Shown: positions 17,630 through 26,799, counted from the stretch's first letter. The stretch is DNA of 64,000 bases from Brachybacterium timonense (GCF_900258505.1 NZ_LT984895.1:2760842-2824841); one strand, 5' to 3'. Notes: generated by a model not told the origin, from the sequence alone. Program-made: numbers and translations.

Positions 17630-18627
17630 CCCTTCTTTCGAGCGCTGACGATCGCCCGAGCGAGCGCATTGATGATGAAGGTGATGACGAACAGCACCAG
17701 GCCTGCGAACACCAGGCGAGCCATGTCCACACCGGTGGACTCACCCTGATGGGAGGCGATGAAGGCGGCGATCGTGGAGTGGCGGCCGGGCTCGAAGATG
17801 TGCCACGAGAAGGATCCGCCGGGCGAGAGGATCATGAGCACGGCCATCGTCTCGCCGAGCGCGCGACCCAGGCCCAGCATCGATGCGGCAATAACGCCGG
17901 AGGCACCGAAGGGGAAGACGACCGTGCGGATCATCTCCCAGCGTGTTGCGCCGAGCGCGAGCGCGGCTTCCTCCTGAAGGCGCGGAGTCTGCAGGAAGAT
18001 CTCACGGGACACGGCCGTGATGATCGGCAGGATCATCACAGCGAGCACAACGGCAGCGGTGGCCAGGTTGCGCATCGGTGCCTGCGGCTCGCCGGCAAAG
18101 ACCGCGAAGACCGGCTCTCCGCCCACGAGCGGGAGGAACCCAGGCCACGTCGGTTTGCTTCCGATCGTGTGGTTGATCAGGAAGTACAGCGGCTCGAGCT
18201 TGGGAACGAGCCACACACCGCCCCACAGGCCGAAGACCACGGACGGCACAGCGGCCAGCAGGTCGATCATGAAGCCCAGCGGTGTGGCGAGCTTGCGGGG
18301 GGCGAAGTGTGAGATGAACACCGCGATGCCCACCGCGATCGGCACAGCCAACAGCAGTGCCAGCAACGCCACGTACACCGTGCCGAAGACGAGTGGCGCG
18401 GTGTATTGGACGAGCGAGACCGCATCGGCGTTGCCCGTAAGCTCCTTCGACTCGCGGATGGCGGGCATCGCCTGCCAGACGAGGAAGAACGCCACGAGGA
18501 AAAGCGTGACAAAGATGAGGAGACCCGAGCCGATACTCAGGCCTTTGAAGACGGTGTCACCGGGGCGGGCACGACCGGAGAAGGTAGGAGCCTTCTCGGC
18601 GTCGGCGCTGGCCTCTGAAGCGGTCAC
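17626..18627 (-). CDS. pstC: Phosphate ABC transporter permease PstC
   Basis: 333 residues, six or seven hydrophobic segments, with AVPSVVFGLWGGVWLVP and the EAA loop LQEEAALALGATRWEMIR typical of PstC. Starts with GTG at 18627, preceded by GGAAGG. Partner of PstA. The gap of 125 bp to pstS holds a strong hairpin. Confidence 0.95.
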   Translation of the reverse strand: MTASEASADAEKAPTFSGRARPGDTVFKGLSIGSGLLIFVTLFLVAFFLVWQAMPAIRESKELTGNADAVSLVQYTAPLVFGTVYVALLALLLAVPIAVGIAVFISHFAPRKLATPLGFMIDLLAAVPSVVFGLWGGVWLVPKLEPLYFLINHTIGSKPTWPGFLPLVGGEPVFAVFAGEPQAPMRNLATAAVVLAVMILPIITAVSREIFLQTPRLQEEAALALGATRWEMIRTVVFPFGASGVIAASMLGLGRALGETMAVLMILSPGGSFSWHIFEPGRHSTIAAFIASHQGESTGVDMARLVFAGLVLFVITFIINALARAIVSARKKG

Positions 18628-18680
18628 GGGGAACCTTCCGGATGGGGGGAATGGAGACTGGGTGCTCTCACCATGACGGC

Positions 18681-18734
18681 GCCACCGCGGCCGCTCCCGC
18701 CGACCTCACAGGTCAACAGGGCGGCCGCGGTGGC
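18681..18734 (-). promoter_or_regulatory. Long-stem hairpin between pstS and pstC
   Basis: GCCACCGCGGCCGC at 18681-18694 and GCGGCCGCGGTGGC at 18721-18734 form a perfect 14-bp stem around 26 nt. It lies 19 bp after the pstS stop on the same transcript. It probably lets only part of the transcripts continue into pstCAB or protects the pstS mRNA 3' end, which would yield more binding protein than transporter. Confidence 0.6.
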
Positions 18735-18752
18735 GTCAGTGCCAGAAGTGGG

Positions 18753-19895
18753 TCACTTGGCCTTGATGGCGTCGACAGCCTTCTGCGCGTCCTCGGACAG
18801 GCCACTGGTGAGCGGGGCCGAGCCAGCGGCCTCTGCAGACTCGTTCTGGCCCTCATCCGACACGATGTAGCCGGCGTAGGCCTTCACCAGGTCAGCGGTC
18901 TCAGCATCCTCGTAGGTGTCGCAGACGACCAGATAGGAGATGAGCACCAGCGGGTAGGCGCCGGACTCGGTGGTCTTGCGGTCCAGCTGCACCACGTAGT
19001 CGAGCTCGGAGCGCCCCTCCTCGCGGGGGGAGACCTCAACGGCCTTCGCGGCACCCTCGGGGGTGAACGCGGTCCACTCCTCGCCCACCTTGATCTTGGC
19101 GGTGCCCAGGTCGCCAGCCTTGGAGGCGTCGGCGTAGCCGATCGCGCCGTCAGCGCCCTTGACAACCTCGATCAGGCCGGTGGTGCCATCGCCGGACTGG
19201 GTGCCGTCGATCGGCCACTCCTCGACGGGGCCGTGGGTCCACACGTCACCGGCGGTCTCGGAGAGGTACTCAGTGAAGTTCTCGGTGGTGCCGGACTTGT
19301 CCTGGCGGTTCACCGGAACGATCGGGGTGGAGGGGAGCTCGACGTCCGGGTTGTCGGCCTTGATCTTCTCGTCATCCCAGGTCTTGATCTCGCCCATGAA
19401 GATGCCGGCGATGGTCGCGGGAGCGAGGTTCAGCTCGTCCACGCCCTCGAGGTTGAACACAACGGCGATCGGGGAGATGTAGACGGGGATGTCCATGGCC
19501 TCGCCGCCGGCGCAGACGGACTCCTTGGCCTTCTTGAGCTCCTCCTCGTCCAGCGCGGCATCGGAGCCGGCGAACTTGAAGCCGCCCGCAAGGAACTGCT
19601 CGCGACCCTTGCCGGAGCCGGTCTCTTCGTAGGTCACGTTGGCCTCGGGGTTCTGGCCCATGAAGCCAGCGGTCCACGCACCCTGAGCGGAGCCCATGGA
19701 GGAGGCGCCGCCACCGGCGAGCTCGCCAGAGAGGTCGCCACCGCCAGCAGCCGCGCCACCGTTGTCCGAGCCGTTGCCGCCGCCGTTGCCGCCGTCGCCG
19801 CGATTGCCGCCGTCGCCGCCGCAGGCGGAGAGGGCGAGGCCACCCACGAGACCGAGAGTGGCGAGTCCGACGAGCTTGTTCTTGCGAACGTTCAC
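18753..19895 (-). CDS. pstS: Phosphate-binding lipoprotein PstS
   Basis: 380 residues from a GTG at 19895, preceded by AAAGGA. Signal peptide with lipobox LALSAC (Cys25), then a Gly/Asn/Asp-rich linker of about 35 residues made of short repeats. The binding domain contains GGGASSMGSAQGAW, GSGKGREQFLAG and NRQDKSGTTENF, which supply phosphate ligands in this family. Captures phosphate outside the membrane and delivers it to PstCA. First gene of the operon, with candidate PhoP repeats upstream. Confidence 0.96.
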   Translation of the reverse strand: MNVRKNKLVGLATLGLVGGLALSACGGDGGNRGDGGNGGGNGSDNGGAAAGGGDLSGELAGGGASSMGSAQGAWTAGFMGQNPEANVTYEETGSGKGREQFLAGGFKFAGSDAALDEEELKKAKESVCAGGEAMDIPVYISPIAVVFNLEGVDELNLAPATIAGIFMGEIKTWDDEKIKADNPDVELPSTPIVPVNRQDKSGTTENFTEYLSETAGDVWTHGPVEEWPIDGTQSGDGTTGLIEVVKGADGAIGYADASKAGDLGTAKIKVGEEWTAFTPEGAAKAVEVSPREEGRSELDYVVQLDRKTTESGAYPLVLISYLVVCDTYEDAETADLVKAYAGYIVSDEGQNESAEAAGSAPLTSGLSEDAQKAVDAIKAK

Positions 19896-20025
19896 TGCGT
19901 GTCCTTTCGGGGCCGGAGCCCAGTGACAGGAGGTTCTCGTGACGAGGGGACGTCGCCCGAGGTCCTTCTTCGACGTTTGTCGGGTGCGACGCTAAGGACC
20001 ACAGATGACCGGTCGCCCCATTCGA

Positions 20026-20064
20026 TATGAACGACGGGTTAACACGCTGCGCGACTCTGTGAAC
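20026..20064 (-). promoter_or_regulatory. Candidate PHO box (PhoP-binding direct repeats) of pstS
   Basis: Read on the minus strand, GTTCACA (20058-20064), GTTAACC (20037-20043) and GTTCATA (20026-20032) are spaced 21 and 11 nt apart, that is in the 11-nt register of actinobacterial PhoP sites (GTTCACC-like). They lie 131-169 bp upstream of the pstS start. This fits induction on phosphate starvation. Confidence 0.6.
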
Positions 20065-20252
20065 GAGCAGGTCAGAGTCTCTTTTTTAGAGATGTAGCGT
20101 GCATAACTATCCGATCACGAGGGTGCGCCCCTCCCGCATGCGGTGGTGGGCATCACAGCCGCTGGTGATGACCGCGGCGGAACGGGGTACGACCAGCCAC
20201 CATCAGCCGCCGCAGCATCGCCATGCGCACGCGTAAACCCGCCGAGGTTCCC

Positions 20253-21197
20253 TCAGCCGATGTTTGGCAGGTGCCGTTCCACCGCCACACCACGGCCGCT
20301 CGGCGTGGTGTGCAGCACGAGTGCTTCACCGGCCGCCAGATACGGGTTCTCGCGCGGCAGCTCGAGGGCGACAGATCGGGTTGATGCCTGCGCGATCGCG
20401 CGGATCACGGTGGGGAGCACCGGGCGATGCGTGCAGATCAGTACGGGGCGCGCCTGCTCCAGCACCCGCTCGACCACCGCCGCGGTGCGCGAGGGACTCT
20501 TCTCGTGGCTCGCCTCTGTCAGCTCCGGCTTCTGCACGATCCGCAGCCCTTCTGCCTTGGCGAGCGGCCGCACGGTCTCCAGGCAGCGCGCCCAGGGGCT
20601 CGTCACCAGGGAGCGTGGGTCGAAGGCGTCGATCAGCGGCGGCAGCGCGACCGCCTGCTTGCGCCCCTTCGTGTTCAGCGGTCGCGTCTTCTCGCCCTTG
20701 CGCCACTTGGCGCGGGCACGCGCCGCCGCGTGCCGTTGAATGACGATCGGGGACGTCACGAGTTCATCCGCCTCGTGGTAGCGGCGCAGCGCCTGCAGTG
20801 GCACCAGGTCGGTCTGGCGTGTCATCACGGACTCGGCGTCGTCCACGGGGACCCAGCGCACCTGGTCGATCTCGCGGGCGTTCTGCGGGCCGGCGGCGGT
20901 CTGTGCCCGCACTGTCGCCGTCCAGTATTGGACGATCTTCGTGCGCCCATCGGGAAGCATGTACACCGACGCTGGCAGCGGACGGTGCAACCGCACGCGA
21001 TGGCCGGTCTCTTCCTCCACTTCGCGCACCGCGGCAGCAGGGAACGTCTCTCGCTTGTCGAGCTTGCCCTTCGGGATCGACCAGTCGTCGTAGCGGGGTC
21101 GATGCACGAGCATCACTTCCAGCCCTGTTTTCCCTTCACGCCAGGTGAGCGCGCCGGCGGCAAGCACCGGTGCCGGGGCGCCTGCGTTCACCTTCAT
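20253..21197 (-). CDS. NUDIX hydrolase fused to a histidine phosphatase domain (MutT1-like)
   Basis: 314 residues. N-terminal NUDIX domain with GKLDKRETFPAAAVREVEEE... matching GX5EX7REUXEEXG (about 42-64). C-terminal histidine-phosphatase-type domain beginning with the RHAAARAR catalytic His-Arg segment (about 150-157). This two-domain layout is that of mycobacterial MutT1, which hydrolyses 8-oxo-(d)GTP and diadenosine polyphosphates. Located in the cytosol. Its start overlaps the mshD stop by 4 bp. In relatives this gene often lies near phosphate genes, as here beside pstS. Confidence 0.88.
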   Translation of the reverse strand: MKVNAGAPAPVLAAGALTWREGKTGLEVMLVHRPRYDDWSIPKGKLDKRETFPAAAVREVEEETGHRVRLHRPLPASVYMLPDGRTKIVQYWTATVRAQTAAGPQNAREIDQVRWVPVDDAESVMTRQTDLVPLQALRRYHEADELVTSPIVIQRHAAARARAKWRKGEKTRPLNTKGRKQAVALPPLIDAFDPRSLVTSPWARCLETVRPLAKAEGLRIVQKPELTEASHEKSPSRTAAVVERVLEQARPVLICTHRPVLPTVIRAIAQASTRSVALELPRENPYLAAGEALVLHTTPSGRGVAVERHLPNIG

Positions 21198-22135
21198 GCG
21201 GCACCACCAGGCCGCAGCTGCACATGGCGCCCGGAGACCTCAAAGCCCCAGCTCTCATACAGCGCCACCGCACCACCAGCCGAGCCTTCCACATACAGCG
21301 TCACCGCGGACTCACCGGCCTGCTCCAGCTGACGCAGCGCCGCGCCCAGCAGATGGGCCGCCACGCCGCGGCGCTGCGCCTGCGGGGCCGTTCCCACGGC
21401 GTAGATCTCCGCCTCCTGGCCGGGGACACGCTTGACCCACACGAAACCCAGCAGGTCTGCGCCGTCGTCGGGGCGGGCAACCAGCAGATCCTCGGCGCGG
21501 AACCATTCCTGTTCCATCCGTCGGCGCAGGTCCTCGAGACCCAGCGACCCCTGTTCGGGATGGTCCTGGAAGGCTGCTGCGTTGACGCGGACCCACGCCT
21601 CGGCATCGTGCTGCGGGTCGAAGATGTCCAGATGGGCGCCTGTTCCGTGCTCGTCGGCACGGATCGGTGGCGGATCGGGCACGGGCTGCTGCGCCCCCAG
21701 GGGCCGACGCATCGTCAGCAGGGTCCGAATCGGCTGCAGACCACGCGCTTCGAGGAAGGCCATCGAGGCCGGCAGCGCTCCGTGCGACCAGACCCGGGCG
21801 TCCGGGTGGTCGGCCAGGGCACGGTCGAGCAGTGCCTGCCCGTGGCCTCTCCGACGCTCGGCCGGGTCCACCATGCCCTGCACGGTGCCATCGGCCAGCA
21901 CGCTCGTATAGCCGATCAGGCGGAGCGCCCCGTCGGCCGATCGCCCGCCAGCGGTCTCAGCATCGGCGGCTTCACCGTCGGGCTCTTCGACCAGCAGGTG
22001 CCGCGCGGTCGTGCCGTCCAGTGCGAGGACAGCGGCCTCGTCCAGTGCGGAGACACCGTCATGCATTCGCGTGCGATCCAGCAGGTCGGCCACAGCACGG
22101 CGACGGCGACTCGACAGACGGTCCGTCGAGATCAT
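21194..22135 (-). CDS. mshD: Mycothiol synthase (GNAT acetyltransferase)
   Basis: 313 residues from the ATG at 22135, with GGAAGG upstream. Two GNAT domains: a degenerate N-terminal one and a C-terminal one with GTAPQAQRRGVAAHLLGAAL (acetyl-CoA loop, about 240-259) and LYVEGSAGGAVALYESWGF near the end. MshD acetylates Cys-GlcN-Ins to make mycothiol, the main actinobacterial thiol. VRVNAAAFQDHPEQG at about 173-187 is characteristic. Coupled to the NUDIX gene downstream. Confidence 0.92.
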   Translation of the reverse strand: MISTDRLSSRRRRAVADLLDRTRMHDGVSALDEAAVLALDGTTARHLLVEEPDGEAADAETAGGRSADGALRLIGYTSVLADGTVQGMVDPAERRRGHGQALLDRALADHPDARVWSHGALPASMAFLEARGLQPIRTLLTMRRPLGAQQPVPDPPPIRADEHGTGAHLDIFDPQHDAEAWVRVNAAAFQDHPEQGSLGLEDLRRRMEQEWFRAEDLLVARPDDGADLLGFVWVKRVPGQEAEIYAVGTAPQAQRRGVAAHLLGAALRQLEQAGESAVTLYVEGSAGGAVALYESWGFEVSGRHVQLRPGGAA

Positions 22136-22272
22136 CAGGGTCCTTCCGGTCGGCGGTGCGCCGACCTGGGGCGGGTGCTCGTAGACTGCAACTCTAGCGC
22201 CGTCGGCACGGGCTCTTCGCCGCCCGCGGCACCGGCATGCGACCACGATGACCCGAGGCAGAGGGAGGCGCC

Positions 22273-23022
22273 ATGACCTCGCCCGAAAGGGCTCCACTCG
22301 GCGCCGCTCTGGCCATCCTGCTCGCGCTCGCCACGCTCACCGGAGCGCCGTCGCCGATTCTCGTGGCCGCGGTCGCGGCATTCGGTTCCATCCTGGTGGG
22401 GTTCGGCTGGCCGGCGCTGCTGGAAATCCCCTCTGCGTTCGGGACGCGACTGATCGTGTGTGCGACCGGCGTCGCAGGAGCAGCGCTCGCACTGATCAGC
22501 GGCACTCGAGTCGACCCCTTGAGCGCCGTGGTGATGGTGACAGCATGCGGGGTGCTGGGCTCATTCGTTCACCAGATGCTGCGTCGCGACCGGCATGACC
22601 TGACGCATTCCCTCACCGGCACCGTAGCCGGGGTGATGCTCACGGGCCTCGGGAGCTGCTGGGTGTTGGCGCAGGCTACAGCCGTTGATCTGGGGCACGC
22701 AGGGATTGTGACCGCGATCGCCGCCGGCCTGGCTGGCGCCTTGCTGCTGGATACGACCGCTGTGCCGGCGCGGGCTCGGCTGCTGCTCTCTGTGCTGGCG
22801 GGAAGCTCCATTACCGCCGTCCTGGCCATGTCACTCGCCGCCGTGGGGGTGTGGGCCGCTCTCGCGCTCGGTGCGGTGACGACGGTCGCCGCCGTCGGCG
22901 CGCATCAATTGCTGGCTTCTCTCATCGTCTCCCGTGAGCCCGGTGCTTCCCTCGCGGTGGAGTCCTCCCCCGTGGTGACCGCCGGCGTCATCGCTCTTGT
23001 GGCGGCGACGCTGCTGGGCTGA
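22273..23022 (+). CDS. Multi-pass membrane protein of unknown function
   Basis: 249 residues, about seven hydrophobic segments spread over the whole length and short loops; very rich in Ala, Leu, Val and Gly. No transporter or enzyme motif is seen. GGGAGG precedes the ATG. Divergent from mshD (137 bp). It lies upstream of a small membrane ORF and a nitrobindin-like gene on the same strand. Confidence 0.82.
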   Translation: MTSPERAPLGAALAILLALATLTGAPSPILVAAVAAFGSILVGFGWPALLEIPSAFGTRLIVCATGVAGAALALISGTRVDPLSAVVMVTACGVLGSFVHQMLRRDRHDLTHSLTGTVAGVMLTGLGSCWVLAQATAVDLGHAGIVTAIAAGLAGALLLDTTAVPARARLLLSVLAGSSITAVLAMSLAAVGVWAALALGAVTTVAAVGAHQLLASLIVSREPGASLAVESSPVVTAGVIALVAATLLG

Positions 23023-23043
23023 GCACGCCCTGTCGACCGTCGG

Positions 23044-23049
23044 TACACT
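23044..23049 (+). promoter_or_regulatory. -10 box of a leaderless small ORF
   Basis: TACACT ends 7 nt before the ATG at 23057; no ribosome-binding site is seen. Confidence 0.45.
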
Positions 23050-23056
23050 GGGCGCC

Positions 23057-23158
23057 ATGTCTGCACTTTCCCTGTTCTTCCTGGCCCTTGTCGGTCTGGT
23101 CGGTCTGGGCACCGCCGCCTTCGCCGTGCTGGTCGTGGCCCGCCTGTTCGGCCGCTGA
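23057..23158 (+). CDS. 33-residue single-pass membrane miniprotein
   Basis: ATG at 23057, stop TGA at 23156-23158. The product is almost a single hydrophobic helix (MSALSLFFLALVGLVGLG... ending VVARLFGR) with a basic C-terminus. Support for being real: an own promoter box at the leaderless distance, a stop 4 nt before the next gene's ATG, and a composition unlike random GC-rich sequence. Function unknown; a small membrane regulator or a leader for the next gene is possible. Confidence 0.6.
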   Translation: MSALSLFFLALVGLVGLGTAAFAVLVVARLFGR

Positions 23159-23162
23159 CCCC

Positions 23163-23816
23163 ATGCCGCTCCCGCTGGACCCCTCGCTTCCGCGTTCCCT
23201 CTACCCGCTCGCCTGGCTGATCGGTTCATGGGATGGGCACGGCGCTCTTCCCCTGCACGATCCTGACGGCCAGCGCAGTGAGCGTCTGCTCGAGCAGTCG
23301 CTGCAGTGCGTCGCGCAGGACGACGGCACGATGGCGTGGACGTGTCTCAGCCACGCGGTGGACGCCCCGGCACCACTGCCGCCCACGAGCGCTTTCGCTC
23401 GGCCAGAGACCACACCGTCGCCCCACCCAGGCACAGGGGAGCGGACGCTGCTGTTGCGCGAGCGCGGCGTGTGGACTGTGGGCGACCCGCTGCCCGGACA
23501 GGATCTCGAGGCGGCCCGGGCGGCGAAGCCCGGCGAGGCCGCCGGAGTCATTTCTTTCGGCGTTCAGGCTCGTTTCGAGGCCGACGGCGTGAGGACCGTG
23601 TGGGACGGCGAGGCCCGCGGGCCACGCATCCGCCTGGTGCTGCGCGATGAGACGGGCCGCGTCGAGGCGACCCGTCTGTTCGGCACCGTCGCCGGACGAC
23701 TCATGTGGCTGTGGGAGCGTCGTGCGCTGGATGCACCCGACGTCGAGAGCAGCGGAGAGGCCACCGACGAGAACGATCTCGTCCCCTACATGTCTGTGGA
23801 GCTGGATCGTGCCTGA
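23163..23816 (+). CDS. FABP/nitrobindin-like heme-binding beta-barrel protein
   Basis: 217 residues. PLAWLIGSWDGHG (about 16-28) is the GxWxGxG signature of the nitrobindin-like family (DUF1794), which forms a ten-stranded barrel; characterised members bind heme and isomerise peroxynitrite to nitrate. The distal His-containing C-terminal strand is less clear here. The start is 4 nt after the preceding small ORF. It overlaps the YgfZ gene by 8 bp, a common pairing in Actinobacteria. Confidence 0.85.
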   Translation: MPLPLDPSLPRSLYPLAWLIGSWDGHGALPLHDPDGQRSERLLEQSLQCVAQDDGTMAWTCLSHAVDAPAPLPPTSAFARPETTPSPHPGTGERTLLLRERGVWTVGDPLPGQDLEAARAAKPGEAAGVISFGVQARFEADGVRTVWDGEARGPRIRLVLRDETGRVEATRLFGTVAGRLMWLWERRALDAPDVESSGEATDENDLVPYMSVELDRA

Positions 23817-24906
23817 GCCATTGCTGCGCACGGGGGCCGTACTTGAGACCGAGGGGCCGGATGCTGGTGTTGCCGCCCACTACGGCTCCCCCACCCGGGA
23901 GCAACGCCGCCTGCTGATGGGGCGGGCGCTCGTGGATCTGGGCCAGTTCGAGATGCTCGAGGTGAGCGGACCGGATGCCCGCCGCTGGCTGACCACTGTA
24001 ACCTCCCAGGTTCTCGAGGGCACTGAGGTGGGGTCCAGTGCACGCCTGGCGGTGCTGACGCCGAAGGGGCGCGTCGAGCATCTGGCTGATGCCGTCATCA
24101 CCGCCGACGACGCGGTGCTGCTGATCCTCGACCACGGCTGCCGCGCACCCCTGCGCAGCTACCTCGAATCGATGCTGTTCGCGGCTCGTGTGGAGCTGGC
24201 TGACCGGAACGACCTGCGCGTGCTCGGCGGTGTTCATCCCGCTGCGCAGATCCGGCCCGAGCTTGAAGCGGTGACGGTCTTCCGCGATGACTGGCCGCAG
24301 GTCGCCGCCGGCGGCGTCCCCTACGGACCGGATCCTGAGGACCCCGTCGGTGTTGTGCTGAGCGTCGTGGATGATGCCGCAGCCCGGGCGCTGCCGTGGG
24401 AGCCGGATCAGCTGGCCGGCATGCTCGCCTGGGAGGCGTTGCGCATCGCAGACCATCGCCCCCGCGCCACAGCAGAGGTGGATGAGCGCACGATTCCTCA
24501 TGAGCTGGACCTGCTGCGCCAGTGGGTGCACACCGCCAAGGGCTGCTACCGCGGGCAGGAGACCGTGGCGAAGGTGCTGAACCTGGGGCAGCCGCCACGA
24601 CGCCTCGTGATGCTGCACCTGGACGGGTCACAGGATGTACCGCTGCGGGCGGGCGGCGCTGTGCTGCTCGGTGGTGCCGATGGGAAGAACGTCGGCCGTG
24701 TGACCTCAGTGGGCACACATGCCGATCTGGGACCGATTGCCCTGGCCGTGATCAAACGCGCGGTGCCTGTGGATGCGCCACTGAGCGTGCAGATGTCCCT
24801 GGGCACCGACGGCGGCGAGGAACAGATCGCTGTCGTGGATGCGGCCCAGGAACCGGTTGTCCTTCCTCGCGACCACGGTGAGCGACCGGCCACCGCGCGC
24901 CTGTGA
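23809..24906 (+). CDS. ygfZ: YgfZ/GcvT-like folate-binding iron-sulfur assembly protein
   Basis: 365 residues from a GTG at 23809. The signature KGCYRGQETVAKV (about 244-256) with its conserved Cys is that of YgfZ, a tetrahydrofolate-binding protein that helps assemble or repair Fe-S clusters (for example in MiaB). FEMLEVSGPDARRWL and LTPKGRVEHLADA match the N-terminal GcvT-like domain. Its 8-bp overlap with the nitrobindin-like gene indicates coupled translation. Cytosolic. Confidence 0.88.
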   Translation: MPEPLLRTGAVLETEGPDAGVAAHYGSPTREQRRLLMGRALVDLGQFEMLEVSGPDARRWLTTVTSQVLEGTEVGSSARLAVLTPKGRVEHLADAVITADDAVLLILDHGCRAPLRSYLESMLFAARVELADRNDLRVLGGVHPAAQIRPELEAVTVFRDDWPQVAAGGVPYGPDPEDPVGVVLSVVDDAAARALPWEPDQLAGMLAWEALRIADHRPRATAEVDERTIPHELDLLRQWVHTAKGCYRGQETVAKVLNLGQPPRRLVMLHLDGSQDVPLRAGGAVLLGGADGKNVGRVTSVGTHADLGPIALAVIKRAVPVDAPLSVQMSLGTDGGEEQIAVVDAAQEPVVLPRDHGERPATARL

Positions 24907-25008
24907 CGGAGCCTGCCGGCGCCGCACCCGTGCTGAGCGCCGTGCCATGGCCGGTTCCTCTGGGCTTCCGATTGGTGGAGAACACGGGTGTGCATCGGCG
25001 CCGCCTGG

Positions 25009-25014
25009 CATGAT
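25009..25014 (+). promoter_or_regulatory. -10-like box before the 157-residue ORF
   Basis: CATGAT ends 7 nt before the ATG at 25022. Confidence 0.3.
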
Positions 25015-25021
25015 GGCCGCC

Positions 25022-25495
25022 ATGGGCGCGGATACTGAACACTCGGGCACGGAGGATGCCGACAGATCAGCGGATCGCGTTGCGGCCGAGTCCCAGCATC
25101 GGGCGGAGGTGATCGCCGCGCAGGAGCAGGCGCTCCACCGGGCACGGCAGGCCGAGCATGAGAAGGCGACAGTGAAGATCCGCACCGCCATCGAGAAGTT
25201 CCGCGCAGCCGGCATCGAGCCGATCCCGCTGCGCGCCCGCCCCTACACCGGTTCCGGCACGATCCGCACCGCTCTGCGCGGCTGGTATCTGAAGACCGAT
25301 CAGTCGCTGGGCATTGACGAGGATGGCCGATTTTACGTGCTGCGTGTCGACGGCGGTATTCTCTCGCGTCTGCGTGGAGCCACCCCGGAACCATCGCTCG
25401 CCCCACTGGTGGTGGGTCGTGGCGCGCGCGACGGCGAGACCTTCGATATCGACGAGCTGCTGCAGATGCGGCTCGAGGATCCGGTGCGGCCATGA
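25022..25495 (+). CDS. Conserved-looking hypothetical protein
   Basis: 157 residues from the ATG at 25022. The N-terminal 60 residues are charged and probably coiled-coil (AESQHRAEVIAAQEQALHRA). The C-terminal part (GTIRTALRGWYLKTDQSLG... FYVLRVDGG) is a compact domain that I do not recognise. No signal or membrane segment. Its stop overlaps the next gene's ATG by 4 bp (ATGA), so it is coupled to the FUSC transporter gene. Confidence 0.78.
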   Translation: MGADTEHSGTEDADRSADRVAAESQHRAEVIAAQEQALHRARQAEHEKATVKIRTAIEKFRAAGIEPIPLRARPYTGSGTIRTALRGWYLKTDQSLGIDEDGRFYVLRVDGGILSRLRGATPEPSLAPLVVGRGARDGETFDIDELLQMRLEDPVRP

Positions 25496-26799
25496 CCTCG
25501 ACATCGCGAACAGGTGGCACATCGCGGCGGCCCTCATGGCGCACCACTATCGGCAGTGCGCTGGACTCCTGGTGGCGCACCGGCGCGCGCCGCGGCCGCA
25601 GCGACGCGCTGAACATCGCCCGTGCGGCTCTTGCGGCCGCTCTCGCCTACGCACTCAGTCATCTGCTGTGGGGCCACCAGTACCCGTTCTTCTCCTCGAT
25701 CGTCGCGTTCATCGTCCTTGGCGTCGGTATCGACCGGAAGATGCGCAAGACCCTGGAGATGGGCCTGGGCGTGATGATGGGCGTGCTGCTCGGTGAACTC
25801 GCCCGCTCCACGATCGGCCCGGGGACCTGGCAGATCGCGGTGGTGATCTTCACCGCCGGAATGCTTGCGCGCCTTCTGGACCCCGGCATCACCTTCGCGT
25901 TCCAGATGGCGATCCAGTCTCTGCTGGTGATGCTCATGCCCGTCACCCCAGGCATGACGCCCGGTGCGCGTGTCCTGGACGCCATCACCGGACTCGTCGT
26001 TGCATTGGTGATCCATCTCCTCCTGTCCGGCGACCCACGGCGGCTCCAGCGCCGCGCAGCCGACTCATTCTTCGAGGAGCTGGAGGACGCCCTCGCTGCT
26101 CTTGCGGGCGCTGCCCGCAGCGGTGACACGACCGTGGTGCGCGCCACGCTTGTGACGCTGCGTGAGCGCTCACAGAAACACACCGATGCCTGGCGCTTGG
26201 CCAATGAGGCCGCGAATGAGATGGCGACCTTCGCCCCGGGAGCGGTGCGCCATGCGCAGGATGTGGAGCGTCTACAGCACCTGCTCGTGGGCTCGGACCG
26301 CGCGATGCGGAATATGAGGGTCATCGCGCGACGCCAGGCGGAGTTTCTGGAAGCTGTGCAGGGCGGCGCGCACACGACACTGTCGGACGCGCTGATGCTG
26401 GCCCGCGACGCTGTCACGGCGCTGCGCTCGAGCATGGGTGAGCGGGGCGACACAGACTTCACGGAGGTGCGCCGCGAGTTGCGTCTGTTCTGCTCCTATC
26501 TCACCCCGGAGATGCTGCTGAAGAGCGACGACGGGGAACGTCTCGGACGCGTAGGCCATTTCGAAGGTGTGGCGCTGGTGATGCAGCTGCGGTCGCTCGC
26601 GATCGATCTTCTGCAGGCCACCGGGCTGGATTCGGCCGCCGCGAACCGTTTCCTGCCCAGCCTGCTGGTGGCGGCCGATGGTGACGCGATGGGACCCAAG
26701 CCGCTGACCCGCGAGATGCGGGCCGTGGAACCGCCTGCCACCACGGCGGCGCTCGAGCTGTTGATCACGGATCGATCGGATCCGGATCGTCGGCACTGA
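25492..26799 (+). CDS. FUSC family (aromatic acid exporter-like) membrane protein
   Basis: 435 residues. Five or six hydrophobic segments in residues 40-185, then a long soluble alpha-helical region. ARAALAAALAYALSHLLWG and FSSIVAFIVLGVGIDRKMRKTLEM match the FUSC/ArAE type exporters. The first 40 residues are basic. Probably exports aromatic or amphiphilic compounds; substrate unknown. Coupled to the preceding small gene. Confidence 0.85.
   Translation: MTSTSRTGGTSRRPSWRTTIGSALDSWWRTGARRGRSDALNIARAALAAALAYALSHLLWGHQYPFFSSIVAFIVLGVGIDRKMRKTLEMGLGVMMGVLLGELARSTIGPGTWQIAVVIFTAGMLARLLDPGITFAFQMAIQSLLVMLMPVTPGMTPGARVLDAITGLVVALVIHLLLSGDPRRLQRRAADSFFEELEDALAALAGAARSGDTTVVRATLVTLRERSQKHTDAWRLANEAANEMATFAPGAVRHAQDVERLQHLLVGSDRAMRNMRVIARRQAEFLEAVQGGAHTTLSDALMLARDAVTALRSSMGERGDTDFTEVRRELRLFCSYLTPEMLLKSDDGERLGRVGHFEGVALVMQLRSLAIDLLQATGLDSAAANRFLPSLLVAADGDAMGPKPLTREMRAVEPPATTAALELLITDRSDPDRRH

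Noticed and set aside
18642..20030. 462-codon plus-strand frame
   Set aside because: Antisense of pstS; low-complexity Gly/Leu/Val composition.
20075..20098. Terminator at AGAGTCTCTTTTTTAGAGAT
   Set aside because: The stem is only 4 bp (TCTC/GAGA) with a T-rich loop, and its orientation does not fit an upstream gene.
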